In this document: piece after piece, positions 56,300-64,000 of the stretch
Layout: each line of letters begins with the position of its first letter
Numbering within the stretch: the stretch's first letter is position 1
Origin: Rhodoferax_B ferrireducens_A
GTDB lineage: Bacteria > Pseudomonadota > Gammaproteobacteria > Burkholderiales > Burkholderiaceae_C
Direction of reading: 5' to 3'
Length of the DNA stretch: 64,000 bases
NCBI RefSeq assembly: GCF_031458075.1
Contig: NZ_JAVDXT010000002.1
Coordinates: forward strand, 186,001-250,000
The notes under the pieces: generated by a model
What the model saw: the letters and a program-made list of their open reading frames with translations, nothing else
Database searches by the model: none
What the model was told of the DNA's origin: nothing
Program-made: the position numbers and the translations under genes

Positions 56300-57541
56300 A
56301 TGAGCACATCAAGCATCCCTCTCCCTACGGCCAATCCGGCCAGTCTGCGCCAGGAGGCCGGCGTGATCGGCCTGGTCGGCGGCGCGCACATGATCAGCCA
56401 TTTCAGCCAGCTGCTGCTGGCGCCGCTGTTCCCCTGGCTGAAGGACGACTTCAACGCCAGCTACGCCGAACTCGGCTTTCTGATGTCGATCTTCTTCGTG
56501 GTGTCCTGCGCGGTGCAGATGGCCTCGGGCTTTGTGGTCGACAAGTTCGGCCCGCGGCCGATTTTGTTCGGTGGCCTGGCGCTGCTGGGGCTGGCGGCGT
56601 TCGGCTTCTCGGCCAGCCATAGCTACGCGATGCTGGCGGCGTTCTCGGTGGTGGCGGGCATAGGCAACGGCGTGTTCCACCCGGTGGACTACACCTTGTT
56701 GAACCGCAAGATCAGCGCGCCGCGCTTAGGCCATGCCTACAGCGTGCACGGCATCACCGGCAGCCTGGGCTGGGCGCTGGCGCCGGCCATGCTGGTGCCG
56801 ATTGCGCTGGCGTTCTCCTGGCGCACCGCGCTGGCCTCGGCCGGCACCTTGGCGTTTGCGGTGCTGGCGGTGCTGTGGATCAACCGCGACAAGCTGGCTC
56901 TGCCGGCCATGCCGGTAGCCAAAGCCGGCGCGCCGGTGATGGAGGGTGGCAGCTTCGGCTTCATGCGCATCCCGGCAGTGTGGATGTGCTTTGGCTTCTT
57001 CTTTTTCTACGCCATCGCGCTGAGCGTGGTGCAGGCTTTTGCGCCCGAGGCCGCGCGCCAGCTGCACAACGTACCGCTGGCCATGGTGGCCATGTGTCTG
57101 ACCATCTACATGGTCTGCAGCTCGGGCGGCATGGTACTGGGCGGTTTTCTGGCGTCCGACCCGACGCGCTGCGAGCGTATCGTCGGCATCGGTTTCGGCA
57201 TAGCGGCATCGCTGGCCCTGGTGCTGGCGCTGGCCGATGTCCCAGCCTGGGCGGTGCCAGTGTTCTTCGGCCTGATGGGTTTCTCGGCCGGCACCGGCGG
57301 CCCGTCGCGCGACCTGATCGTCAAGCGCGCCACGCCGGCCAATTCCACCGGCCGCGTCTACGGCGTGGTGTATTCGGGGCTGGACATTGGCCAGGCGCTG
57401 TCGCCCCTGGTGTTCGGCACCTTGATGGACCGCCATCAGTACGCGGGTGTGTTAGTCGGCCTGGCCCTAGTGCAGGCGGTGCTGATCGCCAGCGCCTTCA
57501 ACGTGCGCAAGGTCCGTCGTACGGTGCTGGCAACTGCCTAA
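56300..57541 (+). CDS. MFS transporter
   Basis: A 413-residue twelve-helix major facilitator. GGAHMISHFSQLLLAPLFPW begins helix 1, DKFGPRPILFGGLALLG is the loop 2-3 signature region, and the second half contains GLMGFSAGTGGPSRDLIVKR. Overall it resembles the fosmidomycin-resistance/sugar-efflux type, but the substrate cannot be stated. Divergent from the AraC regulator, a common regulator-exporter pair. It ends overlapping the convergent maiA stop by 4 bases. Confidence 0.85.
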   Translation: MSTSSIPLPTANPASLRQEAGVIGLVGGAHMISHFSQLLLAPLFPWLKDDFNASYAELGFLMSIFFVVSCAVQMASGFVVDKFGPRPILFGGLALLGLAAFGFSASHSYAMLAAFSVVAGIGNGVFHPVDYTLLNRKISAPRLGHAYSVHGITGSLGWALAPAMLVPIALAFSWRTALASAGTLAFAVLAVLWINRDKLALPAMPVAKAGAPVMEGGSFGFMRIPAVWMCFGFFFFYAIALSVVQAFAPEAARQLHNVPLAMVAMCLTIYMVCSSGGMVLGGFLASDPTRCERIVGIGFGIAASLALVLALADVPAWAVPVFFGLMGFSAGTGGPSRDLIVKRATPANSTGRVYGVVYSGLDIGQALSPLVFGTLMDRHQYAGVLVGLALVQAVLIASAFNVRKVRRTVLATA

Positions 57542-58179
57542 GCCGCGTCGGCCTGCACCTCCGGTGCAGCGCGCTGGAAGGCCGGCAGCTGCCGACAGGC
57601 CTCGCCTATGCGCCGTACCAGTGGATAGGCGTCCAGCGCCACGTGGAAGCGCTCGGCGTTGTACAGCTGCGGCACCAGGCAGCAGTCGGCCAGGGTCGGC
57701 GTATCGCCATGGCAGTACTGGCCGCTGCTCTGCTGCAGCATCGCCTCCACCGTCTTGAAGCCCAAGCTGATCCAGTGCGCGTACCAGGCGCGTCGGGCCT
57801 CGACCGCCACGCCCAGCGTGGTCTCCAGGTACTGCATCACGCGCAGATTGTTCAGCGGATGGATTTCGCAGGCGATGGCCTGGGCGAGGGCCCGCACCCG
57901 GGCCCGGCCAGTCGCATCGGCAGGCAGCAGCGGCGGTGCTGGATGCCGCTCGTCCAGGTACTCGATGATGGGCAGCGACTGGCTCAGGGTGACATCGCCA
58001 TCGACCAGCACCGGCACCAGTTCGGCCGGGTTCAGCGCGGCAAAGGCGGCGGCATGTTGCTCACCGCCGTCGCGCAGCAGGTGCACCGGCACGGACTGGT
58101 AGGCCAGGCCTTTCAGCTCCAGCGCAATCCGCACCCGGTAGGCGGCCGAGCTGCGGAAGTAGGTGTGCAGGACCAGCAT
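57538..58179 (-). CDS. maiA: Maleylacetoacetate isomerase (zeta-class GST)
   Basis: A 213-residue glutathione-dependent isomerase converting maleylacetoacetate to fumarylacetoacetate in tyrosine breakdown. The active-site motif YFRSSAAYRVRIALELKG, the glutathione-binding LVPVLVDGDVTLSQSLPIIEYL and the C-terminal HGDTPTLADCCLVPQ match the family. The start at 58179 (MLVLHTYFRSS) follows fahA by 7 bases. Last gene of hmgA-fahA-maiA. Confidence 0.95.
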   Translation of the reverse strand: MLVLHTYFRSSAAYRVRIALELKGLAYQSVPVHLLRDGGEQHAAAFAALNPAELVPVLVDGDVTLSQSLPIIEYLDERHPAPPLLPADATGRARVRALAQAIACEIHPLNNLRVMQYLETTLGVAVEARRAWYAHWISLGFKTVEAMLQQSSGQYCHGDTPTLADCCLVPQLYNAERFHVALDAYPLVRRIGEACRQLPAFQRAAPEVQADAA

Positions 58180-58186
58180 GGCGGCC

Positions 58187-59461
58187 TCAGAACCGTACCG
58201 CGGGCAGTACCGTGCCCCGGCATTCGCCAAAGCCGATGCGCCGGAAACCATCGCGCACGCAGTAGCCGCGCAGAATCACCGTGTCGCCGTCCTCCAGGTA
58301 GGTGCGGGTTTCGCCGCTGGACAGGGTGAAGGGCTTTTTGCCGCCGGTGCTGAGTTCCATCAACGAGCCGCCTTGCTCGGGCTTGGGGCCGGACAGCGTG
58401 CCGGTGCCGAACAAATCGCCGGCGCGCAGATTGCAGCCGTTCACCGTGTGGTGCGCCACCAGCTGGGCCACGGTCCAGTAGGCGTCGCGGTAGTTGGACT
58501 GCGACAGCTTGTCGCCCGCATGGCCTGCGGCCCGCATCTGCGCCGTTTGCAGCCACACCTCTAGTTCAATATCGATAGCACCTTGCGCCGTATTGGCGGG
58601 CGATACCAGGTAATCCAAGGGTTCTGGATCGCCCTCGGGCCGGCTGAACGGCGCGCGGAACGGCGCCAGTGCATCCAGGGTCACCACCCAGGGCGACAGC
58701 GTGCTGGCGAAGTTCTTCGACAAAAACGGCCCCAGCGGCTGGTATTCCCAGCCCTGTACATCGCGTGCGCTCCAGTCGTTGAACAAGGCCACGCCGAACA
58801 CATGGTCCTCGGCCTGGGCCATGGCAATTGGCTGGCCCAGCGGATTCGGCCGACCCACCACCAGGCCCAGCTCCAGCTCGTAGTCGAGCCGGCGGCACGG
58901 GCCGAAGCTGGGCACGTCCTGGTCGGGCGCCTTGGTCTGGCCGTTCGGGCGGTGGAAGCTGGCACCGCTGGGCTGGATGCTGGAGGCCCGGCCGTGGTAG
59001 CCGATGGGCACCCATTTGTAGTTGGGCAGCAGCGGGTTGTCCGGGCGCAGCTGCTTGCCGATGGTCGTGGCGTGGTGGATGCTGGTGTAGAAGTCGGTGT
59101 AGTCGCCGATCTCGCAGGGCAGGCCCAGCTCTACCTCGGCCTGCACATGCAGCGCGGCCTGGAACTTGGCCTGCTGCGGGCTGCCGGCACGCAAACCCTC
59201 GACCATGGCGTGGCGCAGGCTGCGCCGGGCTTCGGGCAGCAGGCGCATCAGCCGGTTCATGTCGTTGCTGTCGATCAGGCCGGCGGCGCGCAGGTCCAGC
59301 ACCTGGTCGCCAATGGCCACGCCGATGCGCCAGTCGGCATCGGCTTCCAGCCGGAAGCGGCCGAAGGGCAGGTTTTGCAGCGGAAAGTCGCTGGCCGGGT
59401 CGTTGGCGGAGCTGACCCAGCTTTGCAGGTCGGGGGCGTGGGTGGCGTCGATGGTCGTCAT
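58187..59461 (-). CDS. fahA: Fumarylacetoacetase
   Basis: A 424-residue hydrolase splitting fumarylacetoacetate into fumarate and acetoacetate, the last step of the homogentisate route. DYTDFYTSIHHATTIGKQLR carries catalytic His and a metal-binding Asp; YELELGLVVG and FNDWSARDVQGWEY supply further metal and substrate residues; GDLFGTGTLSGP follows. The ATG at 59461 overlaps the hmgA stop (ATGA). Confidence 0.96.
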   Translation of the reverse strand: MTTIDATHAPDLQSWVSSANDPASDFPLQNLPFGRFRLEADADWRIGVAIGDQVLDLRAAGLIDSNDMNRLMRLLPEARRSLRHAMVEGLRAGSPQQAKFQAALHVQAEVELGLPCEIGDYTDFYTSIHHATTIGKQLRPDNPLLPNYKWVPIGYHGRASSIQPSGASFHRPNGQTKAPDQDVPSFGPCRRLDYELELGLVVGRPNPLGQPIAMAQAEDHVFGVALFNDWSARDVQGWEYQPLGPFLSKNFASTLSPWVVTLDALAPFRAPFSRPEGDPEPLDYLVSPANTAQGAIDIELEVWLQTAQMRAAGHAGDKLSQSNYRDAYWTVAQLVAHHTVNGCNLRAGDLFGTGTLSGPKPEQGGSLMELSTGGKKPFTLSSGETRTYLEDGDTVILRGYCVRDGFRRIGFGECRGTVLPAVRF

Positions 59462-60753
59462 GGCTTTTCCGGGTGAAAGTGTTTTTGCAGGCCTTGCCAG
59501 CATTGGTGGTAGTCGGTTTGCAGCTGCGGCGAGGCCAGGGCCTGCAGGGTGGGGCGCAGCACGCAGCGGGTTTCGAACATGAAGGCCATGGTGTCGGTGA
59601 TCACGTGCGGCTGCGAGATGTCGGCGGTGCTGGCTTTCTCGAAGGTCTCGGCATCCGGGCCGTGGCCGGTCATGCAGTTGTGCAGGCTGCTGCCGCCGGG
59701 CACAAAGCCATCGGCCTTGGCGTCGTAGGCGCCGTGCACCAGGCCCATGAATTCGCTGGCGATGTTGCGGTGGAACCAGGGCGGGCGGAAGGTGTCCTGC
59801 ATCGCCAGGATGCGCGGCGGGAAGATCACAAAGTCGATGTTGCTCACGCCCGGCGTGTCGCTGGCCGAGTGCAGCACCAGGAAGATCGACGGGTCCGGGT
59901 GGTCGTAGCTGATCGAGCCTATGGCGTTGAAGCGCCGCAGGTCGTATTTGTAGGGTGCGTAATTGCCGTGCCAGGCCACCACGTCCAGCGGCGAATGCGC
60001 CATCTGCGCGGTCCACAGCTGGCCCATGAACTTGGCTACCAGTTCATGCGGGCCTTCTACGTCCTCATAGGCGGCCACCGGTGTCAGAAAGTCGCGGGCA
60101 TTCGCCAGGCCGTTCGAGCCTATCGGGCCCAGATCCGGCAGGCGGAAATTGGCGCCAAAGTTCTCGCAGATGTAGCCACGCGCCTCGGCGTCCAGCAGTT
60201 CCACTTTGAAGCGCACGCCGCGCGGAATCACCACGATTTCCTGCGGCTCGGCCTCGATCACGCCGAGTTCGGTAATGAAGCGCTGCCGGCCCTGCTGCAG
60301 CACGATGAGCAGCTCGCCATCGGCGCTGTAGAACACCCGCTGCTGCATGGAGCGGTTGGCCGCATACAGGTAGATGGCGCTGCCGGCTTGCGCATGCGGG
60401 TCGCCATTGCCAGCCATGCAGACCAGGCCGTCGACGAAGTCGGTGGGCTGCTGCAGCGCGGGCAGGGGGTTCCAGCGGAGCTGGTTCGGCGGGGTAGCGC
60501 CGAAGTCGCTGCGCATGGCGCTGGCGACCAGGGGCTGGAAGGGGGTGTGCATGGCCGAGGGGCGGATGCGGTACAGCCAGGAGCGGCGGTTCTCGGCGCG
60601 CGGCGCGGTAAATGCCGAGCCGGTCAGCTGTTCGGCATACAGGCCGTAGGCGCAGCGCTGGGGCGAGTTGCGGCCCACCGGCAAGGCCCCGGGCAGGGCT
60701 TCGGTGGCGAAGCTGTTGCCGAAGCCGGCTTGGTACTGCAAAGCGGTGTCCAT
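59458..60753 (-). CDS. hmgA: Homogentisate 1,2-dioxygenase
   Basis: A 431-residue non-heme Fe(II) dioxygenase opening homogentisate to maleylacetoacetate. YQAGFGNSFATEALPGALP at the N-terminus, FPPRILAMQDTFRPPWFHRNIASEFMGL (shown as family region) with iron-binding His and Glu, and SLHNCMTGHGPDAETFEKAS are diagnostic. It heads hmgA-fahA-maiA; a Bug protein gene lies 10 bases upstream on the same strand. Confidence 0.97.
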   Translation of the reverse strand: MDTALQYQAGFGNSFATEALPGALPVGRNSPQRCAYGLYAEQLTGSAFTAPRAENRRSWLYRIRPSAMHTPFQPLVASAMRSDFGATPPNQLRWNPLPALQQPTDFVDGLVCMAGNGDPHAQAGSAIYLYAANRSMQQRVFYSADGELLIVLQQGRQRFITELGVIEAEPQEIVVIPRGVRFKVELLDAEARGYICENFGANFRLPDLGPIGSNGLANARDFLTPVAAYEDVEGPHELVAKFMGQLWTAQMAHSPLDVVAWHGNYAPYKYDLRRFNAIGSISYDHPDPSIFLVLHSASDTPGVSNIDFVIFPPRILAMQDTFRPPWFHRNIASEFMGLVHGAYDAKADGFVPGGSSLHNCMTGHGPDAETFEKASTADISQPHVITDTMAFMFETRCVLRPTLQALASPQLQTDYHQCWQGLQKHFHPEKP

Positions 60754-60763
60754 CAGAGTTTCC

Positions 60764-61744
60764 TTAGTCCAGTTTGATGCCGTTGTCGCGGATCAGGCGG
60801 CCCCAGCGCTCACGTTCGGTCTGGGTGTAGCTGGCCATTTGGGCCGGCGTGCCGGGCATGGCTTCCACGCCCAGGGCCTGGAAGCGGGCCTTGATCGGCG
60901 TGCTGGCCAGGGCCTCCTGCAAGGCGCGGCTGTAGCGGGCCACGGTCTCGGGCTTGGCCGCCACCGGAGCCACCAGGCCTTGCCAGGCCCAGGCCTCGAA
61001 CTTGGGCAGGCCTTGCTCGGCCAGGGTGGGGATCTCGGCCATGGTCTTGATGCGCGCCGGGCTGGCCACGCCAATCGCCTTGAGCTTGCCGGCGGCGATG
61101 AACGGGTAGCCGACGGCCGAGTCGATGAACATGAACGGCACCTGGCCGCCCATCACGTCCTGCACGGCCGGCGCTGCGCCCCGGTAAGCCACATGGGTGA
61201 GCTTGAGCTTGGCGGCGTCGCCCAGCATCTCCACCGCCAGATGGTGCGGGCTGCCCATGCCGGCCGAGGCATAGCTGGTGCCGCCTGGGTTGGCCTGGGC
61301 CCAGGCCTGGAATTCCTTCCAATTGCGCACCGGCACGTTCGGGCCGACCACCAGAATCATCGGAAAGCGCCCGAGCAGTCCCACCGGCACAAAGTCGCGT
61401 TCGGCGTTGTAGCTGAGCTTGCTGAACAGCGCGGGATTCGCAGCCAGGGTGGCGAAGTCGGCGGTCAACAGCGTGTGCTCGGTATCGCGGGCCTTGGCCG
61501 CGTAGTCGGCGGCGATATTGGTGGCGGCACCGGGCTTGTTGGTGATGACGATGGGCTGTCCCAGGCTCTTGCCCATGGTTTCGGCCAGCGAGCGGGCCAG
61601 CACGTCGGACCCGCCGCCGGGCGCATAGCCGAGTACCCATTCGACGGGTTTGCCGTCCTGGGCCAGGGCGCCCAGGGTGCATAAAGTCAGCGCTGCAGCG
61701 CCCAGAACGCGGCTGGCGCGGGATACGAAGGAAAGGCTTGCCAT
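60764..61744 (-). CDS. Bug-family tripartite tricarboxylate transporter substrate-binding protein
   Basis: A 326-residue periplasmic binding protein of the TctC/Bug family, numerous in Burkholderiales. Signal peptide about 1-28 (ending LGALAQ), then VEWVLGYAPGGGSDVLARSLAETMG, GQPIVITNKPGAATNIAADY and AEIPTLAEQGLPKFEAWAWQG. No TctA/TctB membrane genes are nearby, so it is an orphan that may share a permease or act as a sensor. It is the first gene of the hmgA operon and divergent from the IclR regulator, hence perhaps a homogentisate- or phenylacetate-type ligand (inference). Confidence 0.88.
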   Translation of the reverse strand: MASLSFVSRASRVLGAAALTLCTLGALAQDGKPVEWVLGYAPGGGSDVLARSLAETMGKSLGQPIVITNKPGAATNIAADYAAKARDTEHTLLTADFATLAANPALFSKLSYNAERDFVPVGLLGRFPMILVVGPNVPVRNWKEFQAWAQANPGGTSYASAGMGSPHHLAVEMLGDAAKLKLTHVAYRGAAPAVQDVMGGQVPFMFIDSAVGYPFIAAGKLKAIGVASPARIKTMAEIPTLAEQGLPKFEAWAWQGLVAPVAAKPETVARYSRALQEALASTPIKARFQALGVEAMPGTPAQMASYTQTERERWGRLIRDNGIKLD

Positions 61745-61764
61745 GGTGTCTCCGGTGGTTAAAG

Positions 61765-61826
61765 TTTGCTTAGAGCAAATCGGTTTGCAATTTTATTTTT
61801 AAATTTGTCTTTGTCAAATGCATTTG
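61765..61826. promoter_or_regulatory. Clustered inverted repeats, candidate IclR operator
   Basis: TTTGC-N5-GCAAA-N4-TTTGC (61765-61788) gives two overlapping inverted repeats with a shared half-site. CAAATGCATTTG (61815-61826) is a perfect 12-base palindrome. All lie in the 163-base gap between the divergent bug and iclR genes, which is AT-rich. Confidence 0.55.
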
Positions 61827-61907
61827 TCATTTGCGTATCGGCATATGGACGTTGCAAAATCCAGTCACAATGCCGCCCAGCCACAGACTTTGATCCCCTA
61901 GCTCCGC

Positions 61908-62741
61908 ATGAAAAAAACCTTGTCCAGCCCGCCCGCAGATCCTGCCACAGACGCACCCGATGCCAAGGCCCAGCGCGCCGTGCAGTCGGTCGAGGTGGGT
62001 GGGCGCCTGCTGTTGACGCTGGCCGGGCATCCCACGGCCATGACTTTGAAAGACCTGGCTGCCGGCGCTGGCCTGCCGGCCGCGCGTGCGCATCCCTACC
62101 TGGTCAGCTTTGGCAAGCTGGGCCTGATCGAGCAAGACCTGGGCACTGGCCGCTATGCGCTGGGGCCCGCCGCGCTGCAGCTGGGGCTGACCTGCCTGCA
62201 CCAGTTGGACCCGATCAAGGTGGCGGTGCCAGTGGCCGAGCGGCTGGCCGCCAGCACCGACCAGAGCGTGATCATTGCGCTGTGGGGCAATATGGGACCG
62301 ACCGTGGTGCGCATGATCGAGGCACGCCAGCCGCTGCACGTGAACATGCGGGCCGGCACTGTGATGTCGGTGCTGGGCACGGCTACCGGCCGCGCGTTCG
62401 CGGCAGCTTTGCCGCGCAAGATGCTGGAGGAAGCGCTGGCCGGGCCGATGGGGCAGTTCAGCCCGGCGGACCTGCGGGGCGCCCAGCACCTGGAACAAGA
62501 GTTGCGCACGGCCAGCCAGGAGGTGCAAGCGCATGGCGTAACCCGCGCGTTGGGCCGGCCTGTGCCCAGCGTCAATGCCTTTGGCGCCGCCGCTTTTGAC
62601 CACGAAGGCCATGTAGCCCTGGTCATCACCGCGCTGGGCCATGCGGACCATTTCGATGCGGACTGGGATTCGCCCATGGCGGTGGCGGTGCGCCAGGCCG
62701 CCGCCGACATATCGCGGCGGCTGGGTTTTGCTATTGTTTGA
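61908..62741 (+). CDS. IclR-family transcriptional regulator
   Basis: A 277-residue regulator: N-terminal winged helix (about 25-90; MTLKDLAAGAGLPAARAHPYL) and a C-terminal effector domain (about 105-277; SVIIALWGNMGPTVVRMIEA, SVLGTATGRAFAAALP, SVNAFGAAAFDHEG). It probably controls the divergent bug-hmgA-fahA-maiA operon, as IclR-type HmgR regulators do in pseudomonads, though this one may have a different ligand. The final codons (AIV) and stop belong to a repeat. Confidence 0.9.
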   Translation: MKKTLSSPPADPATDAPDAKAQRAVQSVEVGGRLLLTLAGHPTAMTLKDLAAGAGLPAARAHPYLVSFGKLGLIEQDLGTGRYALGPAALQLGLTCLHQLDPIKVAVPVAERLAASTDQSVIIALWGNMGPTVVRMIEARQPLHVNMRAGTVMSVLGTATGRAFAAALPRKMLEEALAGPMGQFSPADLRGAQHLEQELRTASQEVQAHGVTRALGRPVPSVNAFGAAAFDHEGHVALVITALGHADHFDADWDSPMAVAVRQAAADISRRLGFAIV

Positions 62742-62785
62742 ATAGCTGCTAGCGCAGGTTTTGTATGCGCCAGCGGCCGATTTCA
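62730..62785 (+). repeat. Repeat A, copy 12 (overlaps iclR 3' end)
   Basis: TGCTATTGTTTGAATAGCTG, CTAGCGCAGGTTTTG, TATGCGCCAGCGGCCGATTT. The left end provides the last codons and TGA stop of the IclR gene; the rest lies between convergent iclR and hpd. Confidence 0.85.
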
Positions 62786-62876
62786 TGCTGAATTAGCAGT
62801 TGCTCACAACCCAACGGCGGGCACAACGGCCCTTATCCCAGGGAACCCGTGGAACCGGCTCCGCCGGGCCACTGGG

Positions 62877-62933
62877 TTCGTCCCCTGCAAGGGGGGGCGG
62901 AAACGCGCAGCGTGGAGCCTGGGGGTGTTCCAC
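62877..62933 (+). repeat. Repeat B, copy 2 (directly behind hpd stop)
   Basis: TCCCCTGCAAGGGGGGG, GCGGAAACGCGCAGCGTGG, AGCCTGGGGGTGTTCCAC, ending two bases before the hpd stop codon (minus strand). It is the same plan and the same position relative to a stop codon as the copy behind ugpE. Confidence 0.75.
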
Positions 62934-62935
62934 AT

Positions 62936-64000
62936 TCATGCGGTTTGCAGTACGCCGCGCTGCACCTGGTCGCGCTCTATGGATTCGAACAGCGCCTTGA
63001 AGTTGCCCTCGCCAAAGCCTTCGTCGCCCTTGCGCTGGATGAACTCGAAGAACACCGGCCCCAGCTGGGTTTGCGAGAAGATCTGCAGCAGCAGGCGCGG
63101 CGTACCGCCGTCGGTGGAACCGTCCATCAGGATGCCGCGGGTCTGCAGCTCGGCCACCGGCTGGCCGTGGCCGGGCAGGCGGCCGTCGAGCATCTCGTAA
63201 TACACCTCGTTCGGCGCCGTCATCAGCGGCACGCCGGCCAGGGCCAGCTTGTCCACCGTGCCCAGCAGGTCGTCGCAGATCAAGGCGATGTGCTGTATGC
63301 CTTCGCCGTTGAACTTCATCAAATACTCTTCGATCTGGCCACCGCCCTGGCGCGATTCTTCGTTGAGCGGAATGCGGATCTTGCCGTCGGGCGCGGTCAG
63401 GGCTTTGGAGGTTAGGCCGGTGTATTCGCCCTTGATGTCGAAGAAGCGGATCTCGCGGAAGTTGAACAGGCGCTCGTAAAAGTCGGCCCAGAAGGCCATG
63501 CGGCCGCGGTAGACGTTGTGGGTCAGGTGGTCGATCAGCTGCAGGCCATGGCCTACCGGGTGCCGGTCCACGCCTTCGATGAAGTCGAAGTCGATGTCGT
63601 AGATGGATTTGCCGTCTTCAAACCGGTCGATCAGGTACAGCGGCGCGCCGCCAATGCCCTTGATGGCCGGCAGGTTCAGTTCCATCGGGCCGGGGTGCAG
63701 CTCGATCGGCTGGGCACCGAGCTCCAGCGCGCGGCGGTAGGCGTGGTGTGAATCCTTGACGCGGAAGGCCATGCCGCAGGCGCTGGGTCCATGCTCGGCG
63801 GCAAAGTAACCGGCCACGCTTTTCGGCTCACGGTTGACGATGAAGTTGATCTCGCCCTGGCGGTACAGCACCACGTCCTTGGAGCGGTGCTTGGCCACCA
63901 GAGTGAAGCCCATGCGCTCGAACACCGGCTCCAGCACGCCCGGGGTGGGCGACGCGAATTCCACGAATTCAAAGCCCATCAGGCCCATGGGATTGTCGAA
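62936..64000 (-). CDS. hpd: 4-Hydroxyphenylpyruvate dioxygenase, N-terminus beyond the window
   Basis: Converts 4-hydroxyphenylpyruvate to homogentisate with Fe(II), feeding hmgA. About 354 residues are visible. The first readable residues are FDNPMGLMGFEFVEF, so only about ten residues are missing. Two vicinal-oxygen-chelate domains are present. Iron ligands are the His in GLQLIDHLTHNVYRG, the His in GIQHIALICDD and the Glu in PVFFEFIQRKG. It is on the same strand as hmgA but upstream and separated from it by the IclR gene, so it needs its own promoter, outside the window. Confidence 0.96.
   Translation of the reverse strand, partial: FDNPMGLMGFEFVEFASPTPGVLEPVFERMGFTLVAKHRSKDVVLYRQGEINFIVNREPKSVAGYFAAEHGPSACGMAFRVKDSHHAYRRALELGAQPIELHPGPMELNLPAIKGIGGAPLYLIDRFEDGKSIYDIDFDFIEGVDRHPVGHGLQLIDHLTHNVYRGRMAFWADFYERLFNFREIRFFDIKGEYTGLTSKALTAPDGKIRIPLNEESRQGGGQIEEYLMKFNGEGIQHIALICDDLLGTVDKLALAGVPLMTAPNEVYYEMLDGRLPGHGQPVAELQTRGILMDGSTDGGTPRLLLQIFSQTQLGPVFFEFIQRKGDEGFGEGNFKALFESIERDQVQRGVLQTA

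Noticed and set aside
58560..58612. A further repeat-A copy inside fahA
   Set aside because: GATAGCACCTTGCGCCG looks similar, but the protein there (TAQGAIDIELEVWLQT) fits the normal fumarylacetoacetase pattern and the right half of the repeat is missing.

Overview
The window is high-GC chromosomal DNA of a betaproteobacterium, most likely family Comamonadaceae (Rhodoferax or a close relative). The evidence is gene content and order typical of Burkholderiales: hemA-prfA-prmC-grxD, ubiE-Tim44-like-ubiJ-ubiB, kynB-kynU-kynA, ugpB-A-E-C-Q and an hmgA-fahA-maiA cluster. A short imperfect-hairpin repeat with core TAGCTGCTTGCGCA...GCGCTAGAGGCC, which I associate with this family, also recurs. No tRNA, rRNA, insertion sequence, prophage or CRISPR array was seen. 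Both ends cut genes (hisH at the left, hpd at the right).

Layout. 1-2.6 kb: end of the histidine operon (hisH', hisA, a hexose-6-phosphate mutarotase gene, hisF). 2.7-4.5 kb: a membrane diguanylate cyclase. 4.6-10.2 kb: yicC, divergent from a Ser/Thr kinase and PP2C phosphatase pair that continues into rph, rdgB and hemW. 10.4-14.2 kb: a citrate/tricarballylate-type symporter, a SirB1-like protein and murJ. 14.3-17.8 kb: rpsT, a DUF3579 protein, argD-like, argF and a YkgJ-like protein. 17.9-21.9 kb: tryptophan-to-anthranilate genes kynB-kynU-kynA and a convergent FAD monooxygenase. 22.3-30.9 kb: an exopolysaccharide sugar transferase followed by prsK-prsR-prsT, the sensor, sigma54 activator and TPR lipoprotein of the PEP-CTERM/exosortase system, then a secreted trypsin-like protease. 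30.9-36 kb: an AAA+ ATPase gene with a near-consensus sigma54 promoter, then grxD, prmC, prfA and hemA. 36-42.3 kb: a small membrane protein, a second diguanylate cyclase and the ugp glycerol-3-phosphate uptake genes. 42.6-48.3 kb: serA, a 1296-residue FAD/Fe-S oxidoreductase and a DUF971 protein. 48.4-52.3 kb: ubiquinone genes. 52.4-55.3 kb: an FmdB zinc ribbon, a DUF502 membrane protein and aspS. 55.4-64 kb: AraC regulator and MFS pair, tyrosine/homogentisate catabolism (maiA, fahA, hmgA, hpd), a Bug-type binding protein and an IclR regulator.

Three things stand out. (1) The repeat occurs at least twelve times. It lies between genes, and it also supplies internal codons or the last codons and stop codons of several proteins (RNase PH, MurJ, the FAD monooxygenase, the AraC and IclR regulators, the FAD/Fe-S oxidoreductase, a small membrane protein). 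A second repeat sits directly behind the stop codons of ugpE and hpd. (2) The PrsK/PrsR sigma54 control genes sit beside an AAA+ gene carrying a near-perfect -24/-12 promoter, with a secreted protease between them, suggesting a PrsR-controlled proteolysis module. (3) A kinase/phosphatase pair separates yicC from rph, two RNA-decay genes that are neighbours in E. coli.

All calls rest on reading motifs and gene order by eye; no database search was run.
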